The translations under genes were made by a program, and so were the position numbers. Under the pieces are notes generated by a model that was not told the DNA's origin, made no database searches, and was given only the letters and a program-made list of their open reading frames with translations. A stretch of DNA of 64,000 bases from Azorinus chamasolen. Its lineage: Eukaryota; Mollusca; Bivalvia; Cardiida; Solecurtidae. The stretch is taken from contig OY755237.1 in the NCBI GenBank assembly GCA_963576725.1, positions 61,681,873 through 61,745,872 on the forward strand, in the 5' to 3' direction. The first letter of the stretch is position 1. Each line of letters opens with the position of its first letter. Positions 42,701-52,949 of this stretch are shown here, in pieces.

Positions 42701-45700
42701 GTATGAGTAGCTGACTAGCTACATGAAAGAATTAAGATAACTACGGTATCTTTAGACAGCAGACACTCTCATCTTGTCGAAATTCTATATACATTTGAGT
42801 TTGCTTGATTATAACTACCCAGCTACTTGTTTCGTTTCCGTATATAGTATTTAAAATATTATACCAACATACAAAATGTATGAGTAGCTGACTAGCTACA
42901 TGAAGGAATTAAGATAACTACGGTATCTTTAGACAGCAGACACTCTCATCTTGTCGAAATTGTATATACATTTGAGTTTGCTTGATTATAACTACCCAGC
43001 TACTTGTTTCGTTTCAAAATATAGTATTGAAAATATTATACCAATATTCAAAAGGTATGAGTAGCTGACTAGCTACACGAAGTAATTAAGATAACTACGG
43101 TATCGTTAGACAGCAGACTCTCCTCTTGTCGAAATAGTATATACATTTGAGTTTGCTTGATTATAACTACCCAGCTACTTGTTTTGTTTCCGTATATAGT
43201 GTTGAAAATATTATACCAACATTCAAAAGGTATGAGTAGCTGTCTAGCTACATGAAGCAATTAAGTTAACTACGGCATCTTTAGACAGTAGACACTCTCA
43301 TCTTGTCGAAATTGTATATACATTTGAGTTTGCTTGATTATAACTACCCAGCTACTTGTTTCGGTTCAGAATATAGTATTGAAAATATTATACCAACATT
43401 CAAAAGGTATGAGTAGCTGACTAGCTACATGAAGTTATTAACATAACTACGGTATTTTTTAGACAGCAGACACTCTCCGTTTGTCGAAATTCTATATACA
43501 TTTGAGTTTGTTTGATTATAACTACCCATCTACTTGTTTCGTTTCCGAATATAGTGTTGAAAATAGTATACCAACATTCAAAAGGTATGAGTAGCTGACT
43601 AGCTACATGAAGTAATTAAGATAACTACGATATATTTAGACCGCAGACACTCTCCTTATGTCGAAATTCTATATACATTTGAGTTTGCTTGATTATAACT
43701 ACCCAGCTACTTGTTTCGTTTCAAAATATAGTGTTAAAAATATTATACCAACATTCAAAAGGTATGATTAGCTGACTAGCTACATGAAGTAATTAAGATA
43801 ACTACGGTATCTTTAGACAGCAGACTCTCTCATCTTGTCGAAATTCTGTATACATTTGAGTTTGCTTGATTATAACTACCAAGCTACTTGTTTCGTTTCA
43901 AAATATAGTGTTGAAAATATTATACCAACATTCAAAAGGTATGAGTAGCTGACTAGCTACATGGAATGATTAAGATAACAACGGTATCTTTAGACAGCAA
44001 ACACTCTCATCTTGTCGAAATGCTATATACATTTGAGTTTGCTTGATTATAACTACCCAGCTACTTGTTTCGTTTCCGTATATAGTGTTGAAAATATTAT
44101 ACCAACATTCAAAAGGTATGAGTAGCTGACTAGCTACATGAAATGATTAAGATAACAACGGTATCTTTAGACAGCAAACACTCTCATCTTGTCGAAATTC
44201 TATATACATTTGAGTTTGCTTGATTATAACTACCCAGCTACTTGTTTCGTTTCCGTATATAGTGTTGAAAATATTATACCAACATTCAAAAGGTATGAGT
44301 AGCTGACTAGCTACATGAAAGAATTAAGATAACTACGGTATCTTTAGACAGCAGACACTCTCATCTTGTCGAAATTCTATATACATTTGAGTTTGCTTGA
44401 TTATAACTACCAAGCTACTTGTTTCGTTTCCGTATATAGTGTTTTAAATAATATTCCAACATTCAAAAGGTATGAGTAGCTGACTAGCTACATGAAGTTA
44501 TTAAGATAACTACGGTATCTTTAGACAGCAGACACTCTCATCTTGTCGAAATTGTATATACATTTGAGTTTGCTTGATTATAACTACCCAGCTACTTGTT
44601 TCGTTTCCGTATATAGTATTTAAAATATTATACCAACATACAAAAGGTATGAGTAGCTGATTAGCTACATGAAGGAATTAAGATAACTACGGTATCTTTA
44701 GACAGCAGACACTCTCATCTTGTCGAAAGTGTATATACATTTGAGTTTGCTTGATTATAACTACCCAGCTACTTGTTTCGTTTCAAAATATAGTATTGAA
44801 AATATTATACCAATATTCAAAAGGTATGAGCAGCTGACTAGCTACACGAAGTATTTAAGTTAACTACGGTATCGTTAGACAGCAGACACTCTCCTCTTGT
44901 CGAAATTGTATATACATTTGAGTTTGCTTGATTATAACTACCCAGCTACTTGTTTTGTTTCCGTATATAGTGTTGAAAATATTATACCAACATTCAAAAG
45001 GTATGAGTAGCTGTCTAGCTACATGAAGCAATTAAGTTAAATACGGTATCTTTAGACAGCAGACACTCTCATCTTGTCGAAATTGTATATACATTTGAGT
45101 TTGCTTGATTATAACTACCCAGCTACTTGTTTCGGTTCAGAATATAGTGTTGAAAATATTATACCAACATTCAAAAGGTATGAGTAGCTGACTAGCTACA
45201 TGAAGTAATTAACATAACTACGGTATTTTTCAGACAGCAGACACTCTCCGTTTGTCGAAATTCTATATACATTTGAGTTTGTTTGATTATAACTACCCAT
45301 CTACTTGTTTCGTTTCCGAATATAGTGTTGAAAATAGTATACCAACATTCAAAAGGTATGAGTAGCTGACTAGCTACATGAAGTAATTAAGATAACTACG
45401 GTATATTTAGACCGCAGACACTCTCCTCATGTCGAAATTCTATATACATTTGAGTTTGCTTGATTATAACTACCCAGCTACTTGTTTCGTTTCAAAATAT
45501 AGTGTTAAAAATATTATACCAACATTCAAAAGGTATGATTAGCTGACTAGCTACATGAAGTGATTAAGATAACTACGGTATCTTTAGACAGCAGACTCTC
45601 TCATCTTGTCGAAATTCTGTATACATTTGAGTTTGCTTGATTATAACTACCAAGCTACTTGTTTCGTTTCAAAATATAGTGTTGAAAATATTATACCAAC

Positions 45701-47192
45701 ATTCAAAAGGTATGAGTAGCTGACTAGCTACATGAAATGATTAAGATAACAACGGTATCTTTAGACAGCAAACACTCTCATCTTGTCGAAATTCTATATA
45801 CATTTGAGTTTGCTTGATTATAACTACCCAGCTACTTGTTTTGTTTCCGTATATAGTGTTGAAAATATTATACCAACATTCAAAAGGTATGAGTAGCTGA
45901 CTAGCTACATGAAAGAATTAAGATAACTACGGTATCTTTAGACAGCAGACACTCTCATCTTGTCGAAATTCTATATACATTTGAGTTTGCTTGATTATAA
46001 CTACCAAGCTACTTGTTTCGTTTCAAAATATAGTGTTGAAACTATTATACCAACATACAAAAGGTATGAGTACCTGACTAGCTACATGAAGTGATTAAGA
46101 TAACTACGGTATCTTTAGACAGCAGACTCTCTCATCTTGTCGAAATTCTATATACATTTGAGTTTGCTTGATTATAACTACCCAGCTACTTGTTTCGTTT
46201 CCGTATATAGTGTTGAACATATTATACCAACATTCAAAAGTAATGAGTAGCTGACTAGCTACATGAAGTAATTAAGATAACTACGGTATATTTAGACAGC
46301 AGACACTCTCCGTTTGTCGAAATTCTATATACATTTGAGTTTGTTTGATTATAACTACCCATCTACTTGTTTCGTTTCCGAATATAGTGTCGAAAATAGT
46401 GTGCCAACATTCAAAAGGTATGAGTAGCTGACTAGCTACATGAAGTAATTAAGTTAACTACGGTATCCTTAGACAGCAGACATTCTCATCTTGTCGAAAT
46501 TCTATATACATTTGAGTTTGCTTGATTATAACTACCCAGCTACTTGTTTCGTTTCAAAATATAGTATTGAAAATATTATACTAACATTCAAAAGGCATGA
46601 GTAGCTGACTAGCTACATGAAGTAATTAAGATAACTACGGTATCTTTAGACAGCAGACACTCTCCTCTTGTCGAAATTCTATATACATTTGAGTTTGCTT
46701 GACTATAACTACCCAGCTACTTGTTTCGTTTCAAAATATAGTGTTGAAAATATTATACCAACATTTAAAAGGTATGAGTAGCTGACTAGCTACATGAAGT
46801 AATTAAGATAACTACGGTATATTCAGACAGCAGACACTCTCCTCTTGTCGAAATTGTTTATACATTTGAGTTTGCTTGCTTATAAGTAACCAGCTACTTG
46901 TTTCGTTTCCGAAAATAGTGTTGAAATTAGTATACCAACATTCAAAAGGTATGAGTAGCTGACTAGCTACATGAAGTAATTAAGTTAACTACGGTATCTT
47001 TAGACAGCAGACACTCTCATATTGTCGAAATTCTATATACATTTTAGTTTGCTTGATTATAACTACCCAGCTACTTGTTTCGTTTTAAAATATAGTGTTG
47101 AAAATATTATACCAACATTCAAAGTCTTTAGAAAGCAGACACTCTCCTCTCGTAGACATTCCAAATACGTTTGAGTTGGCTTGAATATGACT
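39742..47192 (-). repeat. Right satellite arm, same 177-bp monomer reversed, about 41 copies
   Basis: Reverse orientation of the left-arm monomer, but with arm-specific variants such as GACAAGATGAGAGTGTCTGC (read on the - strand) and ATATACGGAAACGAAAC. A marker monomer (ATAGTATTTAAAATATTATA) occurs at 40191, 41785, 42847 and 44616. The spacings 1594, 1062 and 1769 bp equal 9, 6 and 10 monomers, so blocks were copied within this arm. Confidence 0.9.
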
Positions 47193-47434
47193 AGATCTAC
47201 CCAGCTACTTGTTTCCTACTATAACTAGCCAGTTACTAGTAACCAACCTTTCCTACTACTAGTAGCCAGTTACTAGTAGTCAAGTTTTTCTATTATAAGT
47301 AGCCAGTTACTAGTAGCTGGCTACTAGTAATCATCTTTTCCTACTACTAGTAGCCAGTTACTAGTAGCCAAGTTTTCCTACTACAAGTAGCCAGTTACTA
47401 GTAGCCAGCTACTAGTAGCCAACTTTTCCGATCT
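47193..47434 (-). repeat. Right terminal head of ACTAGT-type short repeats
   Basis: AGATCTACCCAGCTACTTG, then AGCCAGTTACTAGTAACC-type blocks to CCAACTTTTCCGATCT. Inverted partner of the left head. Confidence 0.8.
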
Positions 47435-47443
47435 CCCCGTCAT
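47435..47443. repeat. 9-bp target site duplication, right (CCCCGTCAT)
   Basis: Directly follows the terminal inverted repeat. Identical to 31549-31557. Confidence 0.75.
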
Positions 47444-48268
47444 AGCAATTTTGATCAGAATCGAACACTATCTAAATCTCGACCAGTCAGAGCCCATCAC
47501 TCGGTCACCATGACGACATTTTAAAAACCAAACTTTAAATGCACATCTGCACATAACCAGCAATGTTCGTGTGATGAATTATTAGGATCGGACTATTACT
47601 GACCGAGGAACGTGTTCACGGCGAAAGAATAAGAACACGATTAACCGGTGAAAGGAATACATGTAGGCATAATTATGTTCACATGCCATTACAAAAATAA
47701 TATAATCAATATTTATGATGTCATAATTTCATAATGTCATAGTAAAGGAATGGTACTGATTTGAAAGTTACATGTAGAGGATGTCACAGGTCACACTATG
47801 CATGTTGTAGCTGTACGTTGAAGCATCATGGGACAACCGTGCTCTATGGGACACATTTGTAGATTGTTTATTATTGTGTTCTTTGTATTTATCTTTTTTT
47901 CATCAAATTCTGATAAACAAAAATATAATAGTATCCTTGCAATTGTTTCCTCGTTCAATACATATTTTATTAATCTCAAAGGGTTTTATATCTTTACAAG
48001 CCAGACATAAATATTGTTTTAGTATGGGAGTAGATGTTTTTATTTGGTATTATTAATTGATCGTCTGGAAAAGCGATGCATAATTCGATTAGTTGAGATT
48101 AGTTTCTTTTTTAGACCAAGAACAGACACTACTGTTGTTGTGAATAGGGATTACGGGACTTACTTATGCATTAATCAAACTGAAGCTTTCCTCCTAACAT
48201 AAGGCCATGTCGATATTAACCTTTTGGATCTCTGAATTGTCACTGTTATAATTATAGTCCTTAACTGT
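47444..48268. other. Right flank, essentially no recognised feature
   Basis: 47664-47752 is a family D fragment (TGCCATTACAAAAATAATAT ... ATGATGTCATAATTTC). The rest is AT-rich with short overlapping open stretches on both strands that lack any recognisable motif. Confidence 0.4.
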
Positions 48269-48502
48269 TTAACCCATTACCTCATAGGCTATTTTTGGAT
48301 ACAACCTCTTTGAATAAATCTACCGAAAAGGAGCATTACATTTGTAACTAGAGAAAAGGAATTTTTTTAGAATTTTGTAGTTTGAAACCATTGTGATAGG
48401 GCATTTGCTCCTATAGGAGCAAATGCTCTATTTATCACAATGGTTTCACAAAGTGACTTTTACAGAGTCGTCAAATGTCGTCAATATGAGGGAATGGGTT
48501 AA
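48269..48502. mobile_element. Family A MITE, complete
   Basis: TTAACCCATTACCTCATAGG ... ATGAGGGAATGGGTTAA, TTAA at both edges. Heart GGGCATTTGCTCCTATAGG/AGCAAATGC. Internal TAACTAGAGAAAAGGAA typical of the family. Confidence 0.78.
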
Positions 48503-48680
48503 CGGTTGAGTCTATTCAATTTGAATTAAATTTAAAATTCACAAGGGGTTTTAATGACAAACAGTGTAGCCCCTGACCGGGGGGGGGGGCTCCTACATGC
48601 CCCCTTTGATCTAGGTATACACTAAATATACAAGTTGAATCCAGCTTTCTAAGGGTTGACATTGTTTTATAGGTAAGGTA
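48503..48680. other. Decayed H/D hairpin with poly-G
   Basis: ACAAACAGTGTAGCCCCTGA, a run of about 11 G, GGCTCCTACATGCC, and TGATCTAGGTATACACT. No gene. Confidence 0.4.
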
Positions 48681-48885
48681 CTGTAGAACCACTCTAATGC
48701 GGTCACTTAAGGAATAAACATGAGTGTCTTTATTAGCAGAAGGTTGCTTAATGCAGGGCATAAGTAATACAGAAAGCTCCTTTAGGGGCTTTCTGCATTA
48801 CTTTTGTCCTGCATTTTGCTACCACCTGCATCTAGCACCCAGAATTATACCAGTTTTGGGTAGTCGCATTAGCGGATTTTTACTG
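48681..48885. mobile_element. Family C-like MITE with TA duplication
   Basis: TA-CTGTAGAACCACTCTAATG ... GCATTAGCGGATTTTTACTG-TA. Hairpin ATACAGAAAGCTCCTTTAGG/GGCTTTCTGCAT. Confidence 0.7.
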
Positions 48886-48959
48886 TATTTGCCATGTAAG
48901 CAAAGCAACTTGGCAAGTATCGTGAAACAATTAACAGTGCCACACATAATTAGGCGTGA

Positions 48960-49125
48960 TGTAGAACCTGTCTTAAGCGGCCACACAAAAAAAGATGTCT
49001 AATTATGGGACTGTCGTATAGGTGGTAGCTTAATGTAGGTCAGAAGTAATGTAGAAAGTTTCTATAGGAATTTCCTGTATTACGTGCGCCTGCACTTACA
49101 TGTAGCAACTACCTGGTATACCATG
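48960..49125. mobile_element. Family C-like MITE, right end lost
   Basis: TGTAGAACCTGTCTTAAGC, GGTGGTAGCTTAATGTAGG, heart GTTTCTATAGGAATTTC, GTAGCAACTACCTGG. The right terminal repeat is absent. Confidence 0.5.
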
Positions 49126-49237
49126 TGGCACCTGTAATATACTAGTAGAGCATAGGCAGTGTTATATCTAAAACTAAGGTCTGATGAAACTGGTGAAACT
49201 GTGTTATTCGGGATTTTAAATATTAGTTGTCATGGTC

Positions 49238-49610
49238 TTATGTGGGGAGCAGACAGTTTGGCTGTGTCAAGAAATAATCTACACGATAGACAACTATCAA
49301 GGCCTCTCTCTTCAATTGGCTGAACTTTCCTAGTGTTGATCTTTGAGCAAATTGCCAAAATAAACTATATTGTTTAAAATTAAACAATGCAAAAGTGTGA
49401 AAGATAGAAAGCCAATTCAGTTGGCATAAGTTTGTACCTATCCTTTTCAGGATATTCAATTGTGTGGCTGAGTTTCTTAATACGATACCGCCTAATTCAA
49501 AATATGGAGATTTTGAATGGGTTTGCTTGCCAATAGATATTGCATGAAACTTGTCAGGATTTGCTTTCATACAGTTGAAATGAATAATTATTATGCTAGC
49601 ACCTAAGAGT
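49238..49610 (-). pseudogene. Jockey/CR1-type LINE reverse transcriptase fragment
   Basis: On the - strand an open segment of about 120 residues contains MKANPDKFHAISIGK and, later, ATQLNILKRIG-NLC-LNWLSIFHTF followed by LFNF. The order M-KANPDKFQ-(A)I..GKKTHSKSP, then QLN(V/I)LKRIGK-L, then (T/S)IFHTFI.SNFN.CPL.W is characteristic of the C-terminal part of reverse transcriptases of jockey/CR1-like LINEs common in invertebrates. About 30 residues between the two blocks are missing, and key Asn/Cys positions are changed, so it is a dead internal fragment. No endonuclease or other RT part adjoins it. The family name rests on remembered motif patterns. Confidence 0.7.
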
Positions 49611-49612
49611 CG

Positions 49613-49905
49613 AACTGTGAAATAAAAGGATGCTGTCATGTGCATAAATTAAATAATGAACATTTATCAATAAAGAAAAAAAACCTGTCTCAATTCTCAG
49701 TTATTGGCCCCTCTTATTTCTCTCGAAAAGACATGTTGAGAGTGTCGTGTTTATACTTTATCTGAATACTGAATGGTCTCCATAGTTATTTGCAAACTCC
49801 TCACTAAGGAAAACAAAAAGGAAAACAAAAATACATGCAATACTCTGTACGTCACGGTAAAACCCCAACAAATTGACCACTTCGTGAATATACATAATGT
49901 CATTA
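49613..49905 (+). repeat. Dispersed duplication, reference copy
   Basis: AACTGTGAAATAAAAGGATG ... CATAATGTCATTA also occurs at 51003-51540, where it is split by about 245 bp of other sequence. It abuts the RT fragment on its left. Confidence 0.75.
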
Positions 49906-49913
49906 TCCCCATA

Positions 49914-50143
49914 CCTGATACTCTTTCATGCCTTTGCAATAAGAGGAGACCAATATCAGATTGCTCATTTAGGAGACACCTGATAAGGGCTGCTCTGTTT
50001 GCTTATGGGATTATATAGATCTGATTCTGTAGTTTCTGTCTTGGCTAAAACATAACGTGTTCATATAAAGTTATAAACATCAGCTAATAAATAATCATGT
50101 TGTCATTATATCTTACATGAATAATCATGCTTGAAAGTGTTAA
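49914..50143. mobile_element. Family D MITE, ends decayed
   Basis: GATACTCTTTCATGCCTTTG, hairpin AGATTGCTCATTTAGGAGAC, CTGCTCTGTTTGCTTATGGG, ATCTTACATGAATAATCATG, AAAGTGTTAAAA. Confidence 0.55.
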
Positions 50144-50220
50144 AAGCATATGGCTGCATGATGCAGGACGAAAACTCCGCCTGGTAATATTGTACCAATA
50201 CCCGTGTTTGTCCGATTTTT

Positions 50221-50729
50221 ATACGCCCGAAGGGACGTATTATGGTATGGCGCATGTCGTCCGTCCGTCCGTCTGTCCGTCTGTCCGTCCGTCCGTCTGT
50301 CCGTCTGTCCGTCCGTTAGCAATTTCTTGTGCAACTAACTCCTCCTTTATTTTTCAACATAATTTCTTCAAACTTTCAGGAATGATAGATACTGATGTGT
50401 AGTTGTGCATATCAGTGAGATAACTCTCATATCATTTTTCATTCTGGAGTTATTGCCCTTTGATAGTTTCGGGTAGCAATTTCTTGTGCAACTAACTCCT
50501 CCTTTATTTTTCAACATAATTTCTTCAAACTTTCAGGAATGATAGATACTGATGTGTAGTTGTGCATATCAGTGAGATAACTCTCATATCATTTTTCATT
50601 CTGGAGTTATTTCCCTTTGATAGTTTCGGGTAGCAATTTCTTGTGCAACTAACTCCTCCTTTATTTTTCAACATAATTTTATAGAACAGCCTTCGGGCGT
50701 ATATTGCCCCGTCTTGCGGTGCTCTTGTT
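50221..50729 (+). mobile_element. Helentron/HINE-like element, TATACGCCC family, complete
   Basis: 5' TATACGCCCGAAGGGACG hairpin. (GTCC/GTCT)n at 50258-50316. 2.4 core units of 157 bp (AGCAATTTCTTGTGCAACTA at 50318, 50475 and 50632). The 3' subterminal CCTTCGGGCGTATA is the exact inverse of the 5' TATACGCCCGAAGG. Then GCCCCGTCTTGCGGTGC and CTCTTGTT. Shortest complete model of the architecture in this window. Confidence 0.8.
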
Positions 50730-51002
50730 GGGACATGCGTAGCTGATTACCCACTCTTACAGTGACACACTTCACTTACAGCAATTTTCAACCTGGATAA
50801 TAGTGCAAAGTAAATCATTATTCCAAAAATGTCGCAATTATCTACAGTAATTATCCTTTTATGTTGCCATACAAAATTAGAGATATACGCTGTTCATATT
50901 TGCACACAATTTGGATAATTAAAGCACAGTAAAACTTGATACTACGAACACTCAAATGCGTATCATTATTCATCTTTAACACAGGTGGCAGCTTAATGCA
51001 GG

Positions 51003-51540
51003 AACTGTGAAATAAAAGGATGCTGTCATGTGCATAAATTAAATAATGAACATTGTTTCAATAAAGAAGAAAACTGTCTCAATTCTCAGTTATTGGTCCC
51101 TCTTATTTCTCTCGAAAAGACACATTTAGAGTGTTGTGTTAATTCTTTATCTGAATACTAAATGGTCTCCATAGTTATTTGCAAACTCCTCTCTAAGGAA
51201 ACCAAACGGAAAACAAAAATACATGCAATGCTTTTTTAGGGTGGGGATGGAAGAAGTGTTAGGTTGGGCGCCCATAAACCGGTTTAACCCCCCAGTGACT
51301 TTTGTCACTGACCGTTCCAAGGCGGTACTTCCATCTCCCCCCTATTGTATGTTTGTTTTGTCTTTGTGCGTCTCTTGATGTTTTTATAGTTATGTACATT
51401 TGCTGTTTCCTTGTGTTGCTGTTCGGGCGACTGTTTGCTCTGTATGTGGTGTTTCCTGCATGACTCATTTTTGTACTTTTTTGTACCTCACGGTAAACCC
51501 CCAACAAAGCGACCACTTCGTGAATATACATAATGTCATT
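51003..51540 (+). repeat. Dispersed duplication, second copy with internal insert
   Basis: 51003-51229 matches 49613-49841 and 51476-51540 matches 49841-49905. The 50 bp before (50955-51004) and after (51541-51590) are direct repeats of the host MITE. Confidence 0.7.
51230..51475. mobile_element. Unclassified insert of about 245 bp
   Basis: Present only in the second copy of the duplication. Contains GGTTGGGCGCCCATAAACC, GGTTTAACCCCCCAGTGAC, GTCACTGACCGTTCC and TTGCTGTTCGGGCGACTG. GTCACT repeats form small dyads. It may be a SINE or the end of a longer retroelement; the family is not recognised. Confidence 0.4.
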
Positions 51541-51756
51541 AAATGCGTACCATTATTGATCTTTAACACATGTGGCAGCTTAATGCAGGATGAAAGTCAT
51601 GTAGAAAGCTCCTCTAGGAGCTTTCTGTATGACTTTCACCCTTCATTAAGCAGGCACCTGCCTACAAAGACATAAAACCTTCATTACTAAAAGTTTCATC
51701 ATCAAAACGTATGTGACTTGAAACAGACTTAGTACTAAAGAAGAGAGTAAGATGAA

Positions 51757-51780
51757 ATGAGTGAGTGAGTGAGTGAGTTT
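51757..51780 (+). repeat. (GAGT)n microsatellite
   Basis: Five to six units of GAGT. Confidence 0.7.
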
Positions 51781-51825
51781 GAGAAAATTTGATTGCTACT
51801 GAAACCAACTATACACATCTGCCAT

Positions 51826-52917
51826 TCATCGGAATCTGTTGTGAAATCTGTTATGTATATCGAATGTACTTATATCTATGTAGGGTTCTTCTGGGTGAAT
51901 ACACTGTCCTGCCAGCTGGACATTGTCACTTGTCACATATTCAAACCAAATTCTTGCCAAGGATTCACATTTGTTTCCATGGCGGGTGGCACTACAGCCT
52001 TTTAAATTTACTTCGACAGCTCGTTTCGGCATTGGAGTTGTTATTCTTACTGTCTAACATCAAACCACAGGGAGTCATTTTGAGTGACAGTCCGTTCTGT
52101 TATTTTCTTTGATTTTTCACTACTAATATCCATTTATTCTAAGACAGATTGATAGTGCTGACCACAGGAAAGAGGCGCACAAACTGTATAATCCCAGTGG
52201 AGACTGTGCTATCCATGTTCAACTGGTTGTATGACCCTATCTCAAGTATGCTAAGCACCCATGACTTTGTTTAGCAATGGCCTCTGCAGTTCCACAGGTC
52301 ATTTTGTTCTGAATTTTCAATGTTTTGTTTTAACTCAGCATGGTCTAGGAATCGTCCAGGTACTGACACGTTGTCATTTCTCTTCATTGCATTCTCCCTA
52401 TATCCTTGTTGCAGATCAGAGAGAACGAAATTTATTTCACTTAATGGTTGATGCTTAGTACTTAAGCTGCACCCTTTTCCCAAGCTTGTTGTTTGACTGT
52501 TCGTGTTTAACCACCGACACCATACATTCTTGGTAATACTACTGCACACAGAACAGCTGAAATATGGCTGCAGCTTTTGGCTTTTCCTGCTGTATATGTA
52601 CGGCATTACAGCCACTATCTCTGATGTTCTTTCCGTACAGCGACCCATGATTGGTAGTTATGTTTGGCCACTCCTGGTTGATTTGGAAGCACGTTTGCCT
52701 TAAGGAAATCATATTATTCTTTTTGACAGTGATATATGTCACCCAGTCACCCATTTTCAGCATACATATAACCGCACATAGCACGAACTTTTCTCTCATG
52801 GTCTTCCGATCATATGCTTTCGAGTCAACAAGGTACTCAACTAAATCTTCATATGCTATTTTGGGCCACTTCTTTGACATGCTACTTAACCGTTTTGTGT
52901 AATCTCTAGTGACAAGT
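51826..52917 (-). pseudogene. SWIM zinc finger plus YqaJ-like nuclease gene relic
   Basis: Read on the - strand. A plausible acceptor (TTTTCTTTTCAG, ending at 52918) precedes an open exon with DYTKRLSSMSKKWPKIAYED and LVEYLVDSKAYDRKTM. In a second frame (about 52690-52540) comes ANVLPNQPGVAKHNYQSWVA, then CRTYTAGKAKSCSHISAVL. This fits the SWIM pattern CxC-x-AG...CxH, with both first cysteines replaced (R, Y). Further downstream (52032-51826) is TRHGNKCESLARIWFEYVTS and VQLAGQCIHPEEPYIDIS, resembling the GxxxE...HPE-P(Y)...SPDG region of YqaJ/lambda-exonuclease folds, with the SPDG lost. Several frameshifts and stops separate the blocks. SWIM followed by YqaJ is a domain order seen in expanded mollusc and cnidarian protein families. 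The role of those proteins is unknown to me, and the naming of the YqaJ part is an inference. Confidence 0.6.
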
Positions 52918-52949
52918 CTGAAAAGAAAATTAGTAAGATTGTAATTCAT

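Larger units (their letters stand above)
31558..47434. mobile_element. Giant 15.9-kb foldback element made of opposed satellite arrays
   Basis: Starts AGATCGGAAAAGTTGGC and ends with its exact inverse GCCAACTTTTCCGATCT. From each end, about 230 bp of ACTAGT-rich short repeats run collinearly in inverted orientation, then a 177-bp satellite: about 45 monomers in the left arm and about 41 in the right arm, reversed. The arms meet near 39742-39776 with about 35 nt between complementary AAACTCAA(A/T)TGTATAT segments. No open reading frame of meaningful length and no transposase-like domain lies anywhere inside. Terminal inverted repeats plus a 9-bp duplication show the array moved or was born as one unit. 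The closest described type is the Drosophila FB foldback (long inverted repeats built of tandem repeats, 9-bp duplication). The superfamily is an inference from duplication length. Confidence 0.8.
50928..51690. mobile_element. Family C MITE interrupted by a composite insertion
   Basis: CAGTAAAACTTGATACTACG ... GGTGGCAGCTTAATGCAGGA up to 51002. The element resumes at 51541 with a repeat of its last 50 bp, then the hairpin GTAGAAAGCTCCTCTAGG/AGCTTTC and AAGCAGGCACCTGCC. Confidence 0.6.

Noticed and set aside
31796..47192. CRISPR array or centromere-only satellite
   Set aside because: No constant repeat with variable spacers, and the host is eukaryotic. A plain satellite does not explain the inverted heads and 9-bp duplication.
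31558..47434. Palindrome as a hairpin-read assembly artefact
   Set aside because: The arms differ in monomer order, variants and number, and the two heads carry independent indels, so one is not a copy of the other. Long-read confirmation would still be decisive.
47791..48056. Several 60-residue open frames on both strands
   Set aside because: AT-rich, overlapping on both strands, no domain or homology pattern recognised.
52261..52902. Open frames on the + strand opposite the SWIM relic
   Set aside because: The - strand carries recognisable domain blocks; the + strand frames are their shadows.
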